Position numbers and translations under genes: made by a program
The notes under the pieces: model-generated
The model's database searches: none
What the model was told of the DNA's origin: nothing
What the model saw: only the letters and a program-made list of their open reading frames with translations
Assembly (NCBI GenBank): GCA_013365325.1
Contig: JABVXV010000059.1
Location: forward strand, 229,497-267,317
Source of the DNA: Dipetalonema caudispina
Taxonomy: Eukaryota; Nematoda; Chromadorea; Rhabditida; Onchocercidae
Direction: 5' to 3'
DNA: 37,821 bases
Part shown: in pieces, positions 11,298 through 23,152 of the stretch
Layout of the letters: every line of letters starts with the position of its first letter
How positions within the stretch are numbered: the stretch's first letter is position 1

Positions 11298-14200
11298 TCA
11301 AAAATGTATTTGTTGAAAATTGACATGTATGAGAATAGCAGTGGATGAATTAAGAATTCGATCACTGCCAGTGTAAAGATTAACAATTGAATAACCTGAA
11401 ATTATAGATGGACATTATGAAATGGATCTTACGTGAAGATATGATATGTAAAGATGAAAAATAAAGGATTGATCCTTTGATTAGATAATTTTTGTAAAAA
11501 TTTAAAGAAAACTAATATTTGTGTTTGAAGAGTTAATAAAAAAAAATTATCCTGCAAAAGCCAATTCAGTAATTGTTTTGAATTTAAGAACTTTTTTAAG
11601 GCAAACAAAAACTGCGTAAATTAAAAGAAAAGGAAAAAAAACACGAAAAATCTCTTTTCTAATTATAAGTGAAAAACGCTCAAATGTTTCAAGAATTAAA
11701 TTAATTAACCTGACCGAATACTGCTTACTGGAATGCTAAATTCACCAATAAAATCGTCCATGGAAATGGTATCATAATCTTTGACACATAATCGGAGTAG
11801 TGCCATTTCTGGACGATATAATTCAAATTTGAAATGATCATTCCAAACTGGATGGAATCTTCAAAAATTGTTTAAAAATAATCAATACAATGATTATCAT
11901 AAATACAATCAAATTTCATAATCATTACGGTATCTCTTCTCTTAGCATGCATTATTTTCTGATCAATTTTTTGTGATATTAACCATTCATTTATCATCAT
12001 TTGACCCCGTAATGTAACTATAAAGAAAATTTTTCATTGCAGTAAAATTGAGAATGTAAAAATTTGTTTCACATTTCTTTTATATACTCTTTTACTGAAA
12101 CGATATTAAATTTACCCATTATTATGGATAACTTTTGTTTGGAATTTTTTACAATCAGCAGGTATACCGAGAATTTCGACTATAACGTAAGGATCAATGA
12201 TTTCACCTTCTTTTGAAAATGGCTTCGGTAAATAATCTCCACTTATCACCTTAAAATTATCACTCACTCCTTTTGTATCTCTCACAAAGAATAATTCGAT
12301 TTTTTAAAAATTCTCCCTTCAATTGATTTGAAATAATTTAAATTTCGAAGCTTTAACATATTGCAATATATTGTAGTCTGCAGATAACTTTTTCCAAAAT
12401 ACTTTTAAAAAAGTGCAAATTTTATACCACTATATTTTATATAAATCTACGAAAACTTGTACGATGAAGTAGTGGATGAGAAAGTTTTGTTTTGAAGTTT
12501 ATTTTTTGTTGAAAAAAAAAAAAAAACTTACCGAAATATTCATTATCATCCGTATTACATTGGTTAATTCCGAGAAATCTGAAATTTGTCATTGCAAATG
12601 TGAAAATGCACAAATGTGATATTTGACAAATGTGATATTTGATAAGAATTGCACGAAAGGATATTTGATAAATGACGAATATGATTAAAATGGAATATAA
12701 ATTAATTCATTTAATACATTTTATGCTTCAACATGCAAATGAAAGATATATGTGACAGTGTCAACCATATATGTTCATAATTTCTGGCAGTATATGTTAA
12801 CTTAAATGAAATTTACGAGAATATCTCGTAAATCTAATTTATCGGCATTGTAATAGTTTTGAAAAATTTTGCTGAATTTTTTTCTTAATAAAATGGCATT
12901 TCTCAATTGATAAATTTGTTGTATTCTTCGAATAATTTGTTGAAATAATTTACTTAAACTTTGAATTAAAATGGGCGGTTTTAGGACGTAACCACAATTT
13001 CCATTTATTCGAAATAATCCTGAATTAAGATCCAAATTTTTGCCATTAGTTTGCATATTGAGCGAAACCGATTGTATACCAAAAATCCATGATTGAATGG
13101 GACAAAAATTGCTGGAATCTTGTCGTAAACCTTTCGGATATGATTTCACCAAATGTTTTGAAGTATAAGCAGTAAACGGTTCATTAATTTCCATCAATTT
13201 TCTTATTTTTGTTTCCGAAATTGATACCGAACAGTTTACAGAATCTGTGAATCGATAAATGCAAATCAATAATATTTTTTTTTTTTCATCTTCTTCACTT
13301 CTTCTCACCATTTTCTTTTTAAAAACAAAAAAAAATTTACAAAATTTAAATGAACAGTAATATCAGTTTTTACCGTTCACGATGGAATGGTAGTGTAAGA
13401 GATCTTAGCATAAATTAATAGCAGTTCGATGATTAATCGCAAATTAAATTTGATAATGTATGAGTTTTTTTTCTTTTTTTTTTTGACATCTCCACTGCTT
13501 CAATGTTAATATACCGAAATTTGAGTGCCAAATTTCAAAATAGGTGGTTAGTTCCTTTAGCTGAAGCTAACGATTGAGTCAAAGATCATAGGCTTGAAGA
13601 TTACTATTAACAAGCTTTATAGATTTCAACTTGAAATTGAAAATTATTTATTAATATCATCAGATACAACTGAAAACAGTGTGAAAATCAATCAAAAATT
13701 TAGAAAACTTACGTTTTTCAATATCATCATGTAAATTATTTGACAGCTTAACTTGAAGCAACAATATTAATTTCGAAAATTCCGGATCTATAGGTATCAT
13801 TGATTCTACTACTTCGTTATCTTCATCACACTTGTCATTCGTAAATCGTTTATTTATAACTGATCCTATTTTGCCACGCAAAAGATATTTGTATTTGAGT
13901 TGATTGGGTGATGGTAATTGTATTAAAGGTTCATTTTTAGGTGCCAAATAAATATTATTACCTAGAACCTTAAAAAAATCAATTAAAATAAAATTCCAAT
14001 CGATTTGACTTTTAGCAATAGTTAAATATGAAGTTGAGAAATTTTTGGAATTGAATTTCTAAATAAGTATAATTCATAATTTAATAATTCGAAAATTAAG
14101 ACATATTATAACTGTACCTCAACAAAATTCCTAGCCATAATTCGCTGTTGTTGCAAGCTGCAATGATTCTCAATGGTAAGAATAAGTGGATATGGTGTAT

Positions 14201-17200
14201 ATTTAAATGCATAATTTCTAATTGCTATAAGAGCATCCTTCAAATTTATCGATGTTATCAATGTTCCACGATGTCGTATACATGGTTCTCCGTTAGATCC
14301 ATCCAAAACATCTACTAAAAATTAAACATACAATCCTTACTATAATTTGTTCTTCATTACAAGATTTGATCATTTAGTAAAGCATTGTTATGATGCTAAA
14401 GTCAAACTATTAAATCAGCTTATCAGTAATTAGTTTTCTAAAGTATTGCATAACGTAATTCCCAATCTTCTTGCTGCTTCATTCATTCATTAGCTGATAA
14501 TACAAATACTGAACTTCAAAAAGTACTTTTCCATGATGGATTTGATTATTTAGCCGTTATCATTCTCTCATATCATGATAAGATGTGGAAATTACTACAA
14601 AAATATTTAATAAGTTTACACTCAAGTAATCGAACTCCTTTTTGGATAGCATAGATATATCCTTCGATAGTTGCTTCGCCTTTCACTTGACTACCAACCA
14701 AATAGGTATTATGACTCGAATTAATAAAATAATGGGACAATGGTTGATCCATGTCTTGGAAAACATTTTCATGACCACGTTGTAAGATATTACCCCAACG
14801 TGTACGTAGTAAAGTGCGGAAACCTATAAATTAATTTAGTTATAGTATTTAAAGTATATTTAGGATGAAGTTATTTAAATAATCCAATTAGAGTGATTGA
14901 TCTAACTACGCAAATTTTTTTGACAGTGAAATAAATAATTTCTGCTTTCGAACAATTTTAATGTTTCTTAGAACCATGCGTAAATTTTTGAATTTCAAAA
15001 AATTTTACCAACTGTCCCCAATAAATTCATTCGTTTCTCCATTCGATAGGTACCTAATTTAATAATAATTTCATTTATAATAGAAGCTGCAAGATCGTTG
15101 TCAATATTTTCGAACTGAAATTTTTGCTGTTAAACTATTATTTATATTTTTCTAGTCATTTATTAATGCCCATGTCATAGTGCTATTTATTAGATTAAAT
15201 TAATCAAAAACTTGATAATCTTCTCAAAATTGTTTTAATTTTTGATTGGTATTAAATTAATTTAGTCTAAAACTTGAAATAAATGCAATTTAGTTGATGG
15301 ATTTTGTAATTTGACATGTTACAATAATTCACACTCATTTCAGAACCATATATACATTATTGAGAATACAAAAGGTGAAATTACAATAAAATGTGTGACC
15401 TCTTGCTCATAGATCAGAAAATTCTTCAAATCATTCGCTGATAAAGTTTCATCATTTCGTGAACTGTACTGACACATAATTTTGCCATGTTCAAAATGAT
15501 AAGTCAATTTCAGGAAAAATCTTAGAAATCCTTCTAGATCAAGAAAACTGTCCGGTTTTAAGCGAGAATGATATCTTTCAGCGCCTGCGCTCTATAAAGT
15601 TTGCAAATGTTTGAGGATTTAAAAAATTAATATTTACAGAAATGTTATGGTTTTAATATCATTTTGTCACATCACTTATTGCAATGATTTTCCCTTAATT
15701 TTGATATTTCATTCATCAATATTCTATTTCAATTTTTTTCCCCAATTGTACTGGATAATTACATTTGCGATGTTTTAATTAGAGTTGCTGAGAATATGCA
15801 GTAATAATTATTAATGAAATTAGAAGAAATTAATTCACCTGAAACAAAGCTTTTGCATAATCTTGGTTAATGTTCAAATTGATTTCCTTCAAAAGATGCC
15901 AAATTTTGTCAAAATTCAATTTACCTAAATATTTTTTAGTGATTTTAACGATTATAGTGCATTGAAATATGATATCGTAATCATCAAGCTTTCGATGTTA
16001 TCAGAAAATGATGATACGACGAATAGAGTTATGCTAAGCACATCTTTTTTTTTACTACTATTCTCAATTTCGTTTCATTTTAAAATAGATGAATTGGTGG
16101 AGGATAGAACTAATCCAATGATTACTGATAATATCAATGGAAATATGATGGTTTCTGAGATAGAAATTTCGTATGAAATTGAAAGAAATCAATATACTTT
16201 TTTTTTGCAAATAATCATACCTGTTTGTTTCACATCTAATATATGAAACTTATCAATGATCCATTGTTTCTCATTGAAATCAATCAATTTAGCATTTTTC
16301 TTATCTATAATATATCGTAACGCATTGACAAATATTTCTTTATCTCTCAAAGTTGCAGCAACAAAATCGATCGTCCTTCGTTTATTTTTTCTGCTTTGTC
16401 GAACGATTACGGATACACAATTTTCTTCCTACCAAAACATTTTACTAAATGAATTTCTTCTTAATTTACAAAATAATTTGAAAATTTTGACAAAATTTTT
16501 TCATTTTCCTTTTATTTGCCTATCAATTTCAAAATTGGGACAATTCATTTCATAACATTCTGACAAAATGAAAAACAAATATTTCCGTAATATCATATTT
16601 GATAAACTGGAAAAAGGAAAAAAAGCAAACGAATCGATAAACTGTATTACGAAATAAAATCACCGATACAATTTGTTGAAATGAAATTTGTTTTGCTGCT
16701 TTTTGCAACTGATCAGTACCAAAACCAATGCGTACCTCCATTAGTTGATCAACTTTTACTACAAAAAAAAAAAAAAAGAAATTTTCCTAAAAAGAAAAAA
16801 AATGAAAATTAATAGATGAAACATTTTAAAATTTAAATGCGCCTTATTGATTAGAAACAATAAATGAATCAGAAATATTTTTTATTTTTTTAAGAATTAT
16901 TAAAAATTAACACACTACTCAACGATTCTTTTATTCATTAATAAAATTGTTCAATGATATTTTTTTTTTAAAAAATATTATTTTATTTTATATTTATTTT
17001 GCAGTTACTTTATACAATATTTTATACTACTATTTTAACATTAATACAATAATTCACATAAATCACCTTTGAAATAAATGTTCAATTCAATCGATAATCC
17101 TAATATTAAGCCTGCGATAATCTCAATATTATTCCTCTGATAATACTTTATTTCATAGTTTCAACAGACCTATTTTCTGTCTTGATGAAATAATGCTCGA

Positions 17201-17419
17201 ACAGCCAAGGGTATAATATTGCAATTGCCTGTTTCCATTAATAAAATTTACTGATTTGGCTTGTCCCATTTTTCCTCGTTTTACCCGTCTCATCAATGCA
17301 CCATTTTCTGCATACAATTTGATCGGATCTTGGCCATTCTGTACAACATCAGCAGTTGCCACTATCTTATCCTCTGGGATATTGTTTCCCGAGTCCTGAT
17401 TCCAATGCTTACCACTCAT
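11298..17419 (-). CDS. plc-4: Phosphoinositide phospholipase C, delta type, 14 exons, about 783 aa
   Basis: Exons in transcript order: 17419-17170, 16758-16670, 16428-16221, 15924-15839, 15591-15400, 15114-15009, 14823-14620, 14314-14118, 13968-13713, about 13314-12954 (start unresolved), 12578-12532, 12249-12116, 11858-11710, 11395-11298. It hydrolyses PIP2 to IP3 and diacylglycerol at the plasma membrane in a Ca2+-dependent way. Domains: PH (about residues 35-155; KVDQLMEVRIGFGTD, then CVSVIVRQSRKNKRRTIDFVAA), EF-hand region (about 170-310), X (about 312-444), linker, Y (DSSNFCPIQSWIFGIQSVSL, then GNCGYVLKPPIL), and C2 (VISGDYLPKP; IIDPYVIVEILGIP; VWNDHF) to the C-terminus. Both catalytic histidines are present: NSSHN (H348) and IRHRG (H393). 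The Ca2+ ligands E378 and D380 (LLELD) and E427 (TIENH) are also kept, so an active enzyme is expected, not a PRIP-like inactive relative. The domain order lacks SH2, RasGEF and CDC25 parts, which points to the delta class; plc-4 is inferred from that. The junction between the X-Y linker exon and the Y exon is out of phase by the obvious sites. Confidence 0.88.
12611..12642. repeat. Two-copy 16-bp tandem repeat in a PLC intron
   Basis: CAAATGTGATATTTGA occurs twice in tandem, with partial relatives (GATATTTGATAA) following to about 12675. It is intronic and noncoding. Confidence 0.75.
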
Positions 17420-17471
17420 AGCATATCCTTAAAGTATTTAGTTGAAAATTTTTCACTAAAATTTCTTAGAT

Positions 17472-17492
17472 CATTTTTATTTCCCTGAAAAA
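17472..17492 (-). promoter_or_regulatory. plc-4: Probable spliced-leader acceptor and two-codon uORF of the PLC gene
   Basis: On the minus strand TTTTTTCAG ends at 17485, 65 bases before the PLC start codon at 17419. The leader between them contains ATG ATC TAA (ATG at 17474-17472), a minimal upstream open frame that could damp translation. The acceptor is seen; the effect is inference. Confidence 0.45.
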
Positions 17493-17796
17493 AATTTCAC
17501 ACTTCTAAAGTTAGACTAATTTATCATTTTTTCTCAGTTTGTTCCAGTCAAATAGAAATTGAAATTTCCATACATAGAATGAATGTATAAAATAAAAAAT
17601 GAATTTTAAATTCGTTATTCTATCATTTTCTTCCTTCATTGCAGCTGCTTAAAAATTATCAAAAATTCATAAATTTGAAAGCTATAAAACTATCAAAAAT
17701 TTTGGTATAATCAATAATTAGCTAAGAAATCAATCAATAAGAAATGGTGGAATTTATTCCTTTTCCTAGAAGGTATCTATAGCAATTGTTATTAAG

Positions 17797-17920
17797 TAAG
17801 CCAAATAGGTTATAGATCTTAAGGTACTTTGAGGATTTATTTGAATTTGTTAAGTTGTTGAAAGCTTATACATGTATAATAAATAGAATATTTAAAGTAT
17901 CTTAAGGCTTATTTGGCCTT
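17797..17920. repeat. Imperfect inverted repeat, possible small MITE-like element
   Basis: The left arm (17797-17830: AAGCCAAATAGG, then CTTAAGGTACTTT) is nearly the reverse complement of the right arm (17894-17920: AAAGTATCTTAAGG, then TTATTTGGCC). About 65 bases of loop lie between them. No coding capacity and no obvious target-site duplication were seen. Confidence 0.5.
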
Positions 17921-19188
17921 ATATTGTCTCTTTCTCAATGTTTTACCCTTATTTTACTAAATGTCTTATTTGTAGTTTTGATTATGTCTAATCCTAAAGT
18001 GACACTTTATTTATTTATGACATTTCAATATTTTTTATTCATATTGTGCATTGAATGCTTGCTGATATCATTGATGATATAGGGGTAGGAAAGAAAAAAA
18101 AAATCAATTGATCAAAATTGATCCAATTATTTATAAAATAAACATCAAATGGAAAATTAACTTTGCTACAAGAAATAATTTGTGATAAATTAATAGCAGA
18201 AGAAAAAACAATCAGTTCATTAAGAATGTCAAATTTTGATCGTTATCCGAAATTCGAGATTTTGGCAATAAATTTTCTTGTCACATTTAAATCAAGCCAA
18301 GTATATTTCCAGTCTTAGGATTATTTACTTATCAATATTTTTAAATAAATCTATTAATCGAATAAATATGAATAACATGAATTAATCAAATGAGATAGGA
18401 AATCAATAAAATAGCCTTGTTGGAGTAGCATTTGAAAATTCATATAGTTCTTCTATCTAAATGGATGAAAAAAAAAAACAACAACATTATATTTTGAGGT
18501 GATAGTTTATTTTATGAAAAGATATTTTGTCATTTGCCCTCTTGAATCATTGATTTTTTTTTTTTTTTGTTGAATAATATTTTATTTTTATCATACTGTT
18601 CTAATTTTTGCACTTAATTCAATGAGAAAGTGATGAATTTTTTTTTTTTTTTTTTTTACTTTAATGCCATTTTGAATAGAAATTCGTTTTTTTTTTTTTG
18701 CAAAATTTGTATTGAAAGAAAAAATTCGAGTAAAAAGTAAAGTACGTATACATACACCCTTCGAATTTTTGATTTTATCAGATTATTTTTGTAAAAAGTC
18801 TCAATTTCTGCAATGATCAAATATATTAAGAAATTGAATTGTATGATTATCACTGTTAACAGATATTATAAATGATTTTATGAATACTGCAAATATTCAA
18901 TTGATCCAAAGGAATAACACAATACATGATAGTATTCAAAATAATCGGATAGATGTATCAATGTGTAAGTTCATATGATAACAATAAAATCTGTTAGTCA
19001 GAATCTTTTATTTTATTTCATGTTTAAAATTGCCAAGTCTTTTTTTTTTTCTTCCAAATTTTAGATGAATTGTAATAAGTTCATCTTATTTCAAAGGTTG
19101 AAGTTTTTGACATTTCGAATAAATTTATAAATTTATTTAAAATTTTTAAAAGAAAAAAATGCAATTCAACTGTTATAATTTCCAATCT

Positions 19189-19194
19189 TTTATT
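19189..19194 (-). terminator. Poly(A) signal for the membrane protein gene
   Basis: AATAAA on the minus strand about 50 bases after the TAA at 19243-19245. Confidence 0.55.
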
Positions 19195-19242
19195 TAAAAA
19201 AAATTTTATGACTTGTGAACATTTTTCAAAAGTTACAAAATA

Positions 19243-21266
19243 TTATACAGGTGTACTGCGACGTTCAGAATATTCAGAAAGTATTGAAGGCCTAAAAGTT
19301 GAGGTAGCATTTATGGTTCTACCGAGGATGCAATACCTACACCTGCAATTACTTCGTAATCCTTCCATGTATGGTCGCATTTCTTTCTCAATAGTCCATC
19401 TATCATCGATCACGGTGGATCCTAAAAATTTGAAATTATATAAAGACTAATTTGTTTAGGTTTTGTTAGTTTAATAGCAAAAAGTTGAAAAGGGAAAAGT
19501 TAAAAATAATTACGATAGTCATTAAAACGACGATTATTAATTATTAATTATGGTGAACCATCTTAAATATTCTGAATTTTTGGATTGTAAGGTTCAAAAA
19601 TTTCTACTTTAATCATATAAATTAGATTTTTGCGGAAAGTTTTGAAATTTTATTCAAAAGGAAAAAAAAAAGAAGAAAAGACTGAAATGAAATAGTAAAA
19701 AGAAGGAAGTAAGAATCATAAACGAGTTTCATTTCCAATAATTTATAGCATTTATACATGACTCATCATATGTCACAGGCCTAAATTTGAAGCCAGAACT
19801 TGGCTGTATAAGAAGATCGATTCTTTCATTCATTTCTTTTCCAATAATTAATTATAATGACTACAATGAGTCTAAGCAAAATGTAAATAGCTATTTGATT
19901 CGATCACATCCAACTGTTAATTTCCGGAAATATATAAATGAATCTCAGCAATGAACGGGTAATTAAATAATAAGTAGCAATAAAAAAAGGAAATAATAAA
20001 GGTAATAAAAAAAAAAAGGACAAAAATCAAAAATAATAAAAAGTACTAAACAACATAAAAAGCAACAAAAAAGACGTGTAAATTTTCACGCAATGTTTTA
20101 CGTAAGTATTATGGAACTTATTTGGAAAAGAATTTGTAGCATAATTCTCATTAATTGTTGCAAGCGTAATTGGCCAAGTTTTTTTTTTACGTCGTCTATA
20201 TTCGCGATGTTTTATATAGCTCTGTTTGCAACGTTTTTGAGGTGATACTTGCATATCGTAAATATATTTTGGACATGCAAATTTATTCTGAAATTAAAAA
20301 ACAAAATGAAAAGAAGTGTAATATTATTATCATGCAAAACAAATTTATGCTATTTGCAATGATTCAATTAATTATTCCATTTCTTAATTAGTAAAATTAC
20401 ATGATATCTGAAAAGCATTTATCGTGCGATTCAGATGACAGATTCGTAGTAATGGTGAATTCATCGAATTTTGCTTAATTGTGAATTCATAGCAAAAATT
20501 TTCTTCTGCTAAAAGATGTGAATTAACCTGTATTAGCAAAAAAATTAGGTCTATGCAAAGTATAAATCACCTGAGTATCATATTGTTCGATCGGAATTGC
20601 TGCCGGTACTTGATGTTTCTTACCTGAAATGAATGTTTTATATATGAAATACAAAGTGACAATATTTCTTACTCCTTTCAATATTCAATTAGGACTTGAG
20701 AATGCATTTTTAATGTTTGCAATTGGATTGCTGAATAATTAAAATCTTTCAGTAAACTCTTGACATATTTGAAGCTTTATCGTGCGCTAACTTTGCAAAA
20801 AGTGAAAAATCCCTTCATTTCAATCAAAGATTGATCAATCAAAATTTATTTCTAATCGAAATGACATTGATAAAGAACACAATGGAATTAAGTTATTTTA
20901 AAATAAACGTAAATAAGTCTGAAGAGGAATAAATTTCAGCTTGAACATTTACACTACCGGAAATTTTTTAGCTTTGGCTGTTGAAATGAAAAAGTCTGTT
21001 GACTATTTGGCTCTGATCGTTTACCAAGCTGTAGAAATTATTTGGTTCAAGAATGAAAGAAATAAAAAATTGGTAAAATCAAACTGACCATTATATTGTT
21101 GCTCCAAGCAATGTTTATGAGCATCAAAAAAAGGTTTAAAATATGCTAAATAAAGAAGTGCAAAAATTAGTAGGAAAACTCCCAGACATATAAAAATTGT
21201 GGATAGTATTGCGATCGTCGTATAACATTCATTTTTGACAATTGATGGTGATTCCGAAAGCATCAC
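19243..21266 (-). CDS. Single-pass membrane protein with C-terminal PDZ-ligand motif, 4 exons, 168 aa
   Basis: Exons in transcript order: 21266-21089, 20623-20571, 20287-20191, 19421-19243; split codons G|GT and C|GA keep one frame (507 bp, 168 aa). I do not recognise the family. Residues 1-16 are short and slightly acidic. Residues 17-43 form one strong hydrophobic segment (IAILSTIFICLGVFLLIFAL). A His/Lys-containing stretch and a basic cytosolic-type tail follow (KRCKQSYIKHREYRRR). No signal peptide is apparent. The positive-inside rule predicts an extracellular N-terminus and a cytosolic C-terminus. The last exon is Cys/Arg-rich (SNCRCRYC, about residues 134-141) and ends STPV, a class I PDZ ligand (T-x-V). 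The exon 3 donor (C|GTAAAA) is the weak point. If it is not used, exon 3 reads on to a TAA at 20027 and gives a 163-aa form ending in a hydrophobic segment (FLLLFMLFSTFYYF). Start: ATG ATG at 21266, preceded by no clear trans-splice acceptor. Confidence 0.6.
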
Positions 21267-21299
21267 ACAATTTGAAATGGAATAACAGATTAGATGGAT

Positions 21300-21330
21300 A
21301 ATAGTTGTTTACTAGGTAATAGTTGTTTAC
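21300..21330. repeat. Two-copy direct repeat AATAGTTGTTTAC
   Basis: Identical 13-base copies at 21300-21312 and 21318-21330 separated by TAGGT, just upstream of the membrane-protein start codon on the minus strand. This may be a slippage product or part of the promoter; no direct evidence decides. Confidence 0.75.
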
Positions 21331-22692
21331 CAGTACTTTGGTAAAAATATAAACATATTTGAATCAAGGTAAAAATATCATATTATTAAAATTGGCAATT
21401 TAGAAATTCGAAAATGAGTAATAATTGCACTTGAGAAGATAGATGACCGTGATTGATTATTCTGATAAAATGTTTTAGGCGCATATAATACTTATCATCT
21501 AACACTGATTGATTTACTCATATTAATGACAGTATTGATTGTTTCAATTATCAATTACTTCATTGACAGTTTTTCCAATCTGTTTCTCATATCACTATGA
21601 ATTGATAACAAGATTTTAGTATTTCTTCAAAATATTTTATGAAATATATTCAGGCATTTGTATAGTATTATTGTTCAGGTAAAGTAATTGATTATGATAA
21701 AAAATGAGGAAAATAGGATGAAAGTAGAAAAGAAATAAATGATTAATTCCAATTTGTTTATAATTCCCAGTATTCAGTAAATGAAGGTAGCAATTTAATA
21801 TCGAATTCAATAATAGTTGCTGTTGCAGCTATCACCATAACAACGCGCTCACTATTAAGCTTATTGTTATCAATGGAAGTTCGATGAGCATATAAATCAA
21901 TGAATTGTTATCGTTTGAGATATTATAATTTTCTTGTTTCCTTCATGTTATCATGATCGTATATCTTCTAGCATAAATAATTCACCACTACAAAATATCA
22001 AATATAGAAATAGCTTGGATATAAAATAATAATTATAGTATCAATGAATTGCTAACTTCTTTGCAAAATACGACATAATATTGCTAAAATATTAGCATTT
22101 AGTAAGGTAGTTTCCATTATCGTACCATATCATGTTTACATAATTCGGATTTAGGAGTTCATTTCCGTAAAAGAATTAATGGATATCTGTAATGGATGAA
22201 GATGAATTGCAAAAATATAATATTCAGATGAGTTCCAATTTGTGCAGCATCCAATTTTTCGAAACAGAATGGTACTGTGATACTTTCTTAACGTGAAAAA
22301 CGTCGGCAGATCGATTCAATGAGATGATGGAAGATCATAAGTTTCATGCAATTTCATGAAATCGGACGAGTTCTCGATCACTTTGAATGCTAGCTTACGC
22401 AACCATTGTTGACAAATGGGCATTTGACAGATATTATAAAAATTTTATAATTTTCTTTAGTTATTTTTGATTTTAAAACGTGATAATTCGAAGTGTTTTA
22501 GAGGCAAAGAATTTAGAGAAGTGATCTATGTATCACAGGATTAAGATCAATCTAACCAAAAAGATCGAAGTAATTAGATGAATTTTTGTCATTTAAGTGA
22601 TTAATTCATTTAACATTATCTAAGATCATTAGTTTAATCCTAATTCTATTTAATTTGCTAAAGATATCTCATCTAGCCTCTCTTCCCACTCT

Positions 22693-22712
22693 TCCTTACT
22701 TTTAAGTAAGGA
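22693..22712. repeat. Perfect 9-bp inverted repeat with TT centre
   Basis: TCCTTACTT-TT-AAGTAAGGA. It could be a small hairpin or a binding site; nothing around it decides. Confidence 0.6.
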
Positions 22713-23152
22713 TAATGAGTAATTTGTTACTTCAGAATTAGGCCAACTTACTTAGTTTCTCCGATACTGTTGAACTTACATCAGACATTTCTTGAAATTT
22801 TCCAGATCAAATTAAATAGTCCCAATAACAGTCATCCTATTTGATAAAAAAATTCGCCAAAAAATGGGACGATTACTGAAATGATTCGATGAGGTTCGAT
22901 CGCATCACGAAGAAAAATTGAACGTAGTATTAATCCTAAATATTAATCTCGAACTTAATAACTACACATCTATTTTGTAGTTTAAAAAATTTTGGCTGCA
23001 AATCATTTACATTCAATTTCCATTTATCTGTAAGTCATTTCTGTTCAACTCTTATATTTTACAAGAATATTGAAAATCAGAGAATGAATAAGTAGTTTAC
23101 ATTTAATTAAAAAGGGAAAAAAAAAACCGAAATAATTAGAATGCACGAAGTT

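Larger units (their letters stand above)
17493..19242. other. PLC upstream region and 3' flank of the membrane protein gene
   Basis: AT-rich, with long T runs (18551-18569, 18638-18657), an imperfect inverted repeat at 17797-17920, and a minus-strand AATAAA at 19189-19194 that serves the gene ending at 19243. The minus-strand open frame at 18656-18853 is rich in Ile, Leu, Phe and Lys, and nothing supports it as a gene. Confidence 0.5.
21267..23152. other. Intergenic stretch with short repeats
   Basis: Contains a two-copy direct repeat AATAGTTGTTTAC (21300-21312 and 21318-21330, period 18) and a perfect short palindrome at 22693-22712. The segment 22200-22440 is less AT-rich but broken by stops in the frames I read. 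No gene is supported. Confidence 0.5.

Noticed and set aside
15962..16555. Two plus-strand frames of 94 and 99 codons
   Set aside because: They overlap PLC PH/EF exons on the other strand and show no splice logic or domain.
11298..17419. Catalytically dead PLC-related protein (PRIP)
   Set aside because: Both catalytic histidines and the acidic Ca2+ ligands are present in the X domain.
17261..17488. Plus-strand 75-codon frame
   Set aside because: Opposite the first PLC exon; a shadow.
19208..19450. Plus-strand 80-codon frame
   Set aside because: The minus strand of the same stretch gives an exon that joins in phase to an upstream model and ends at a stop with a nearby poly(A) signal; the plus frame has no context.
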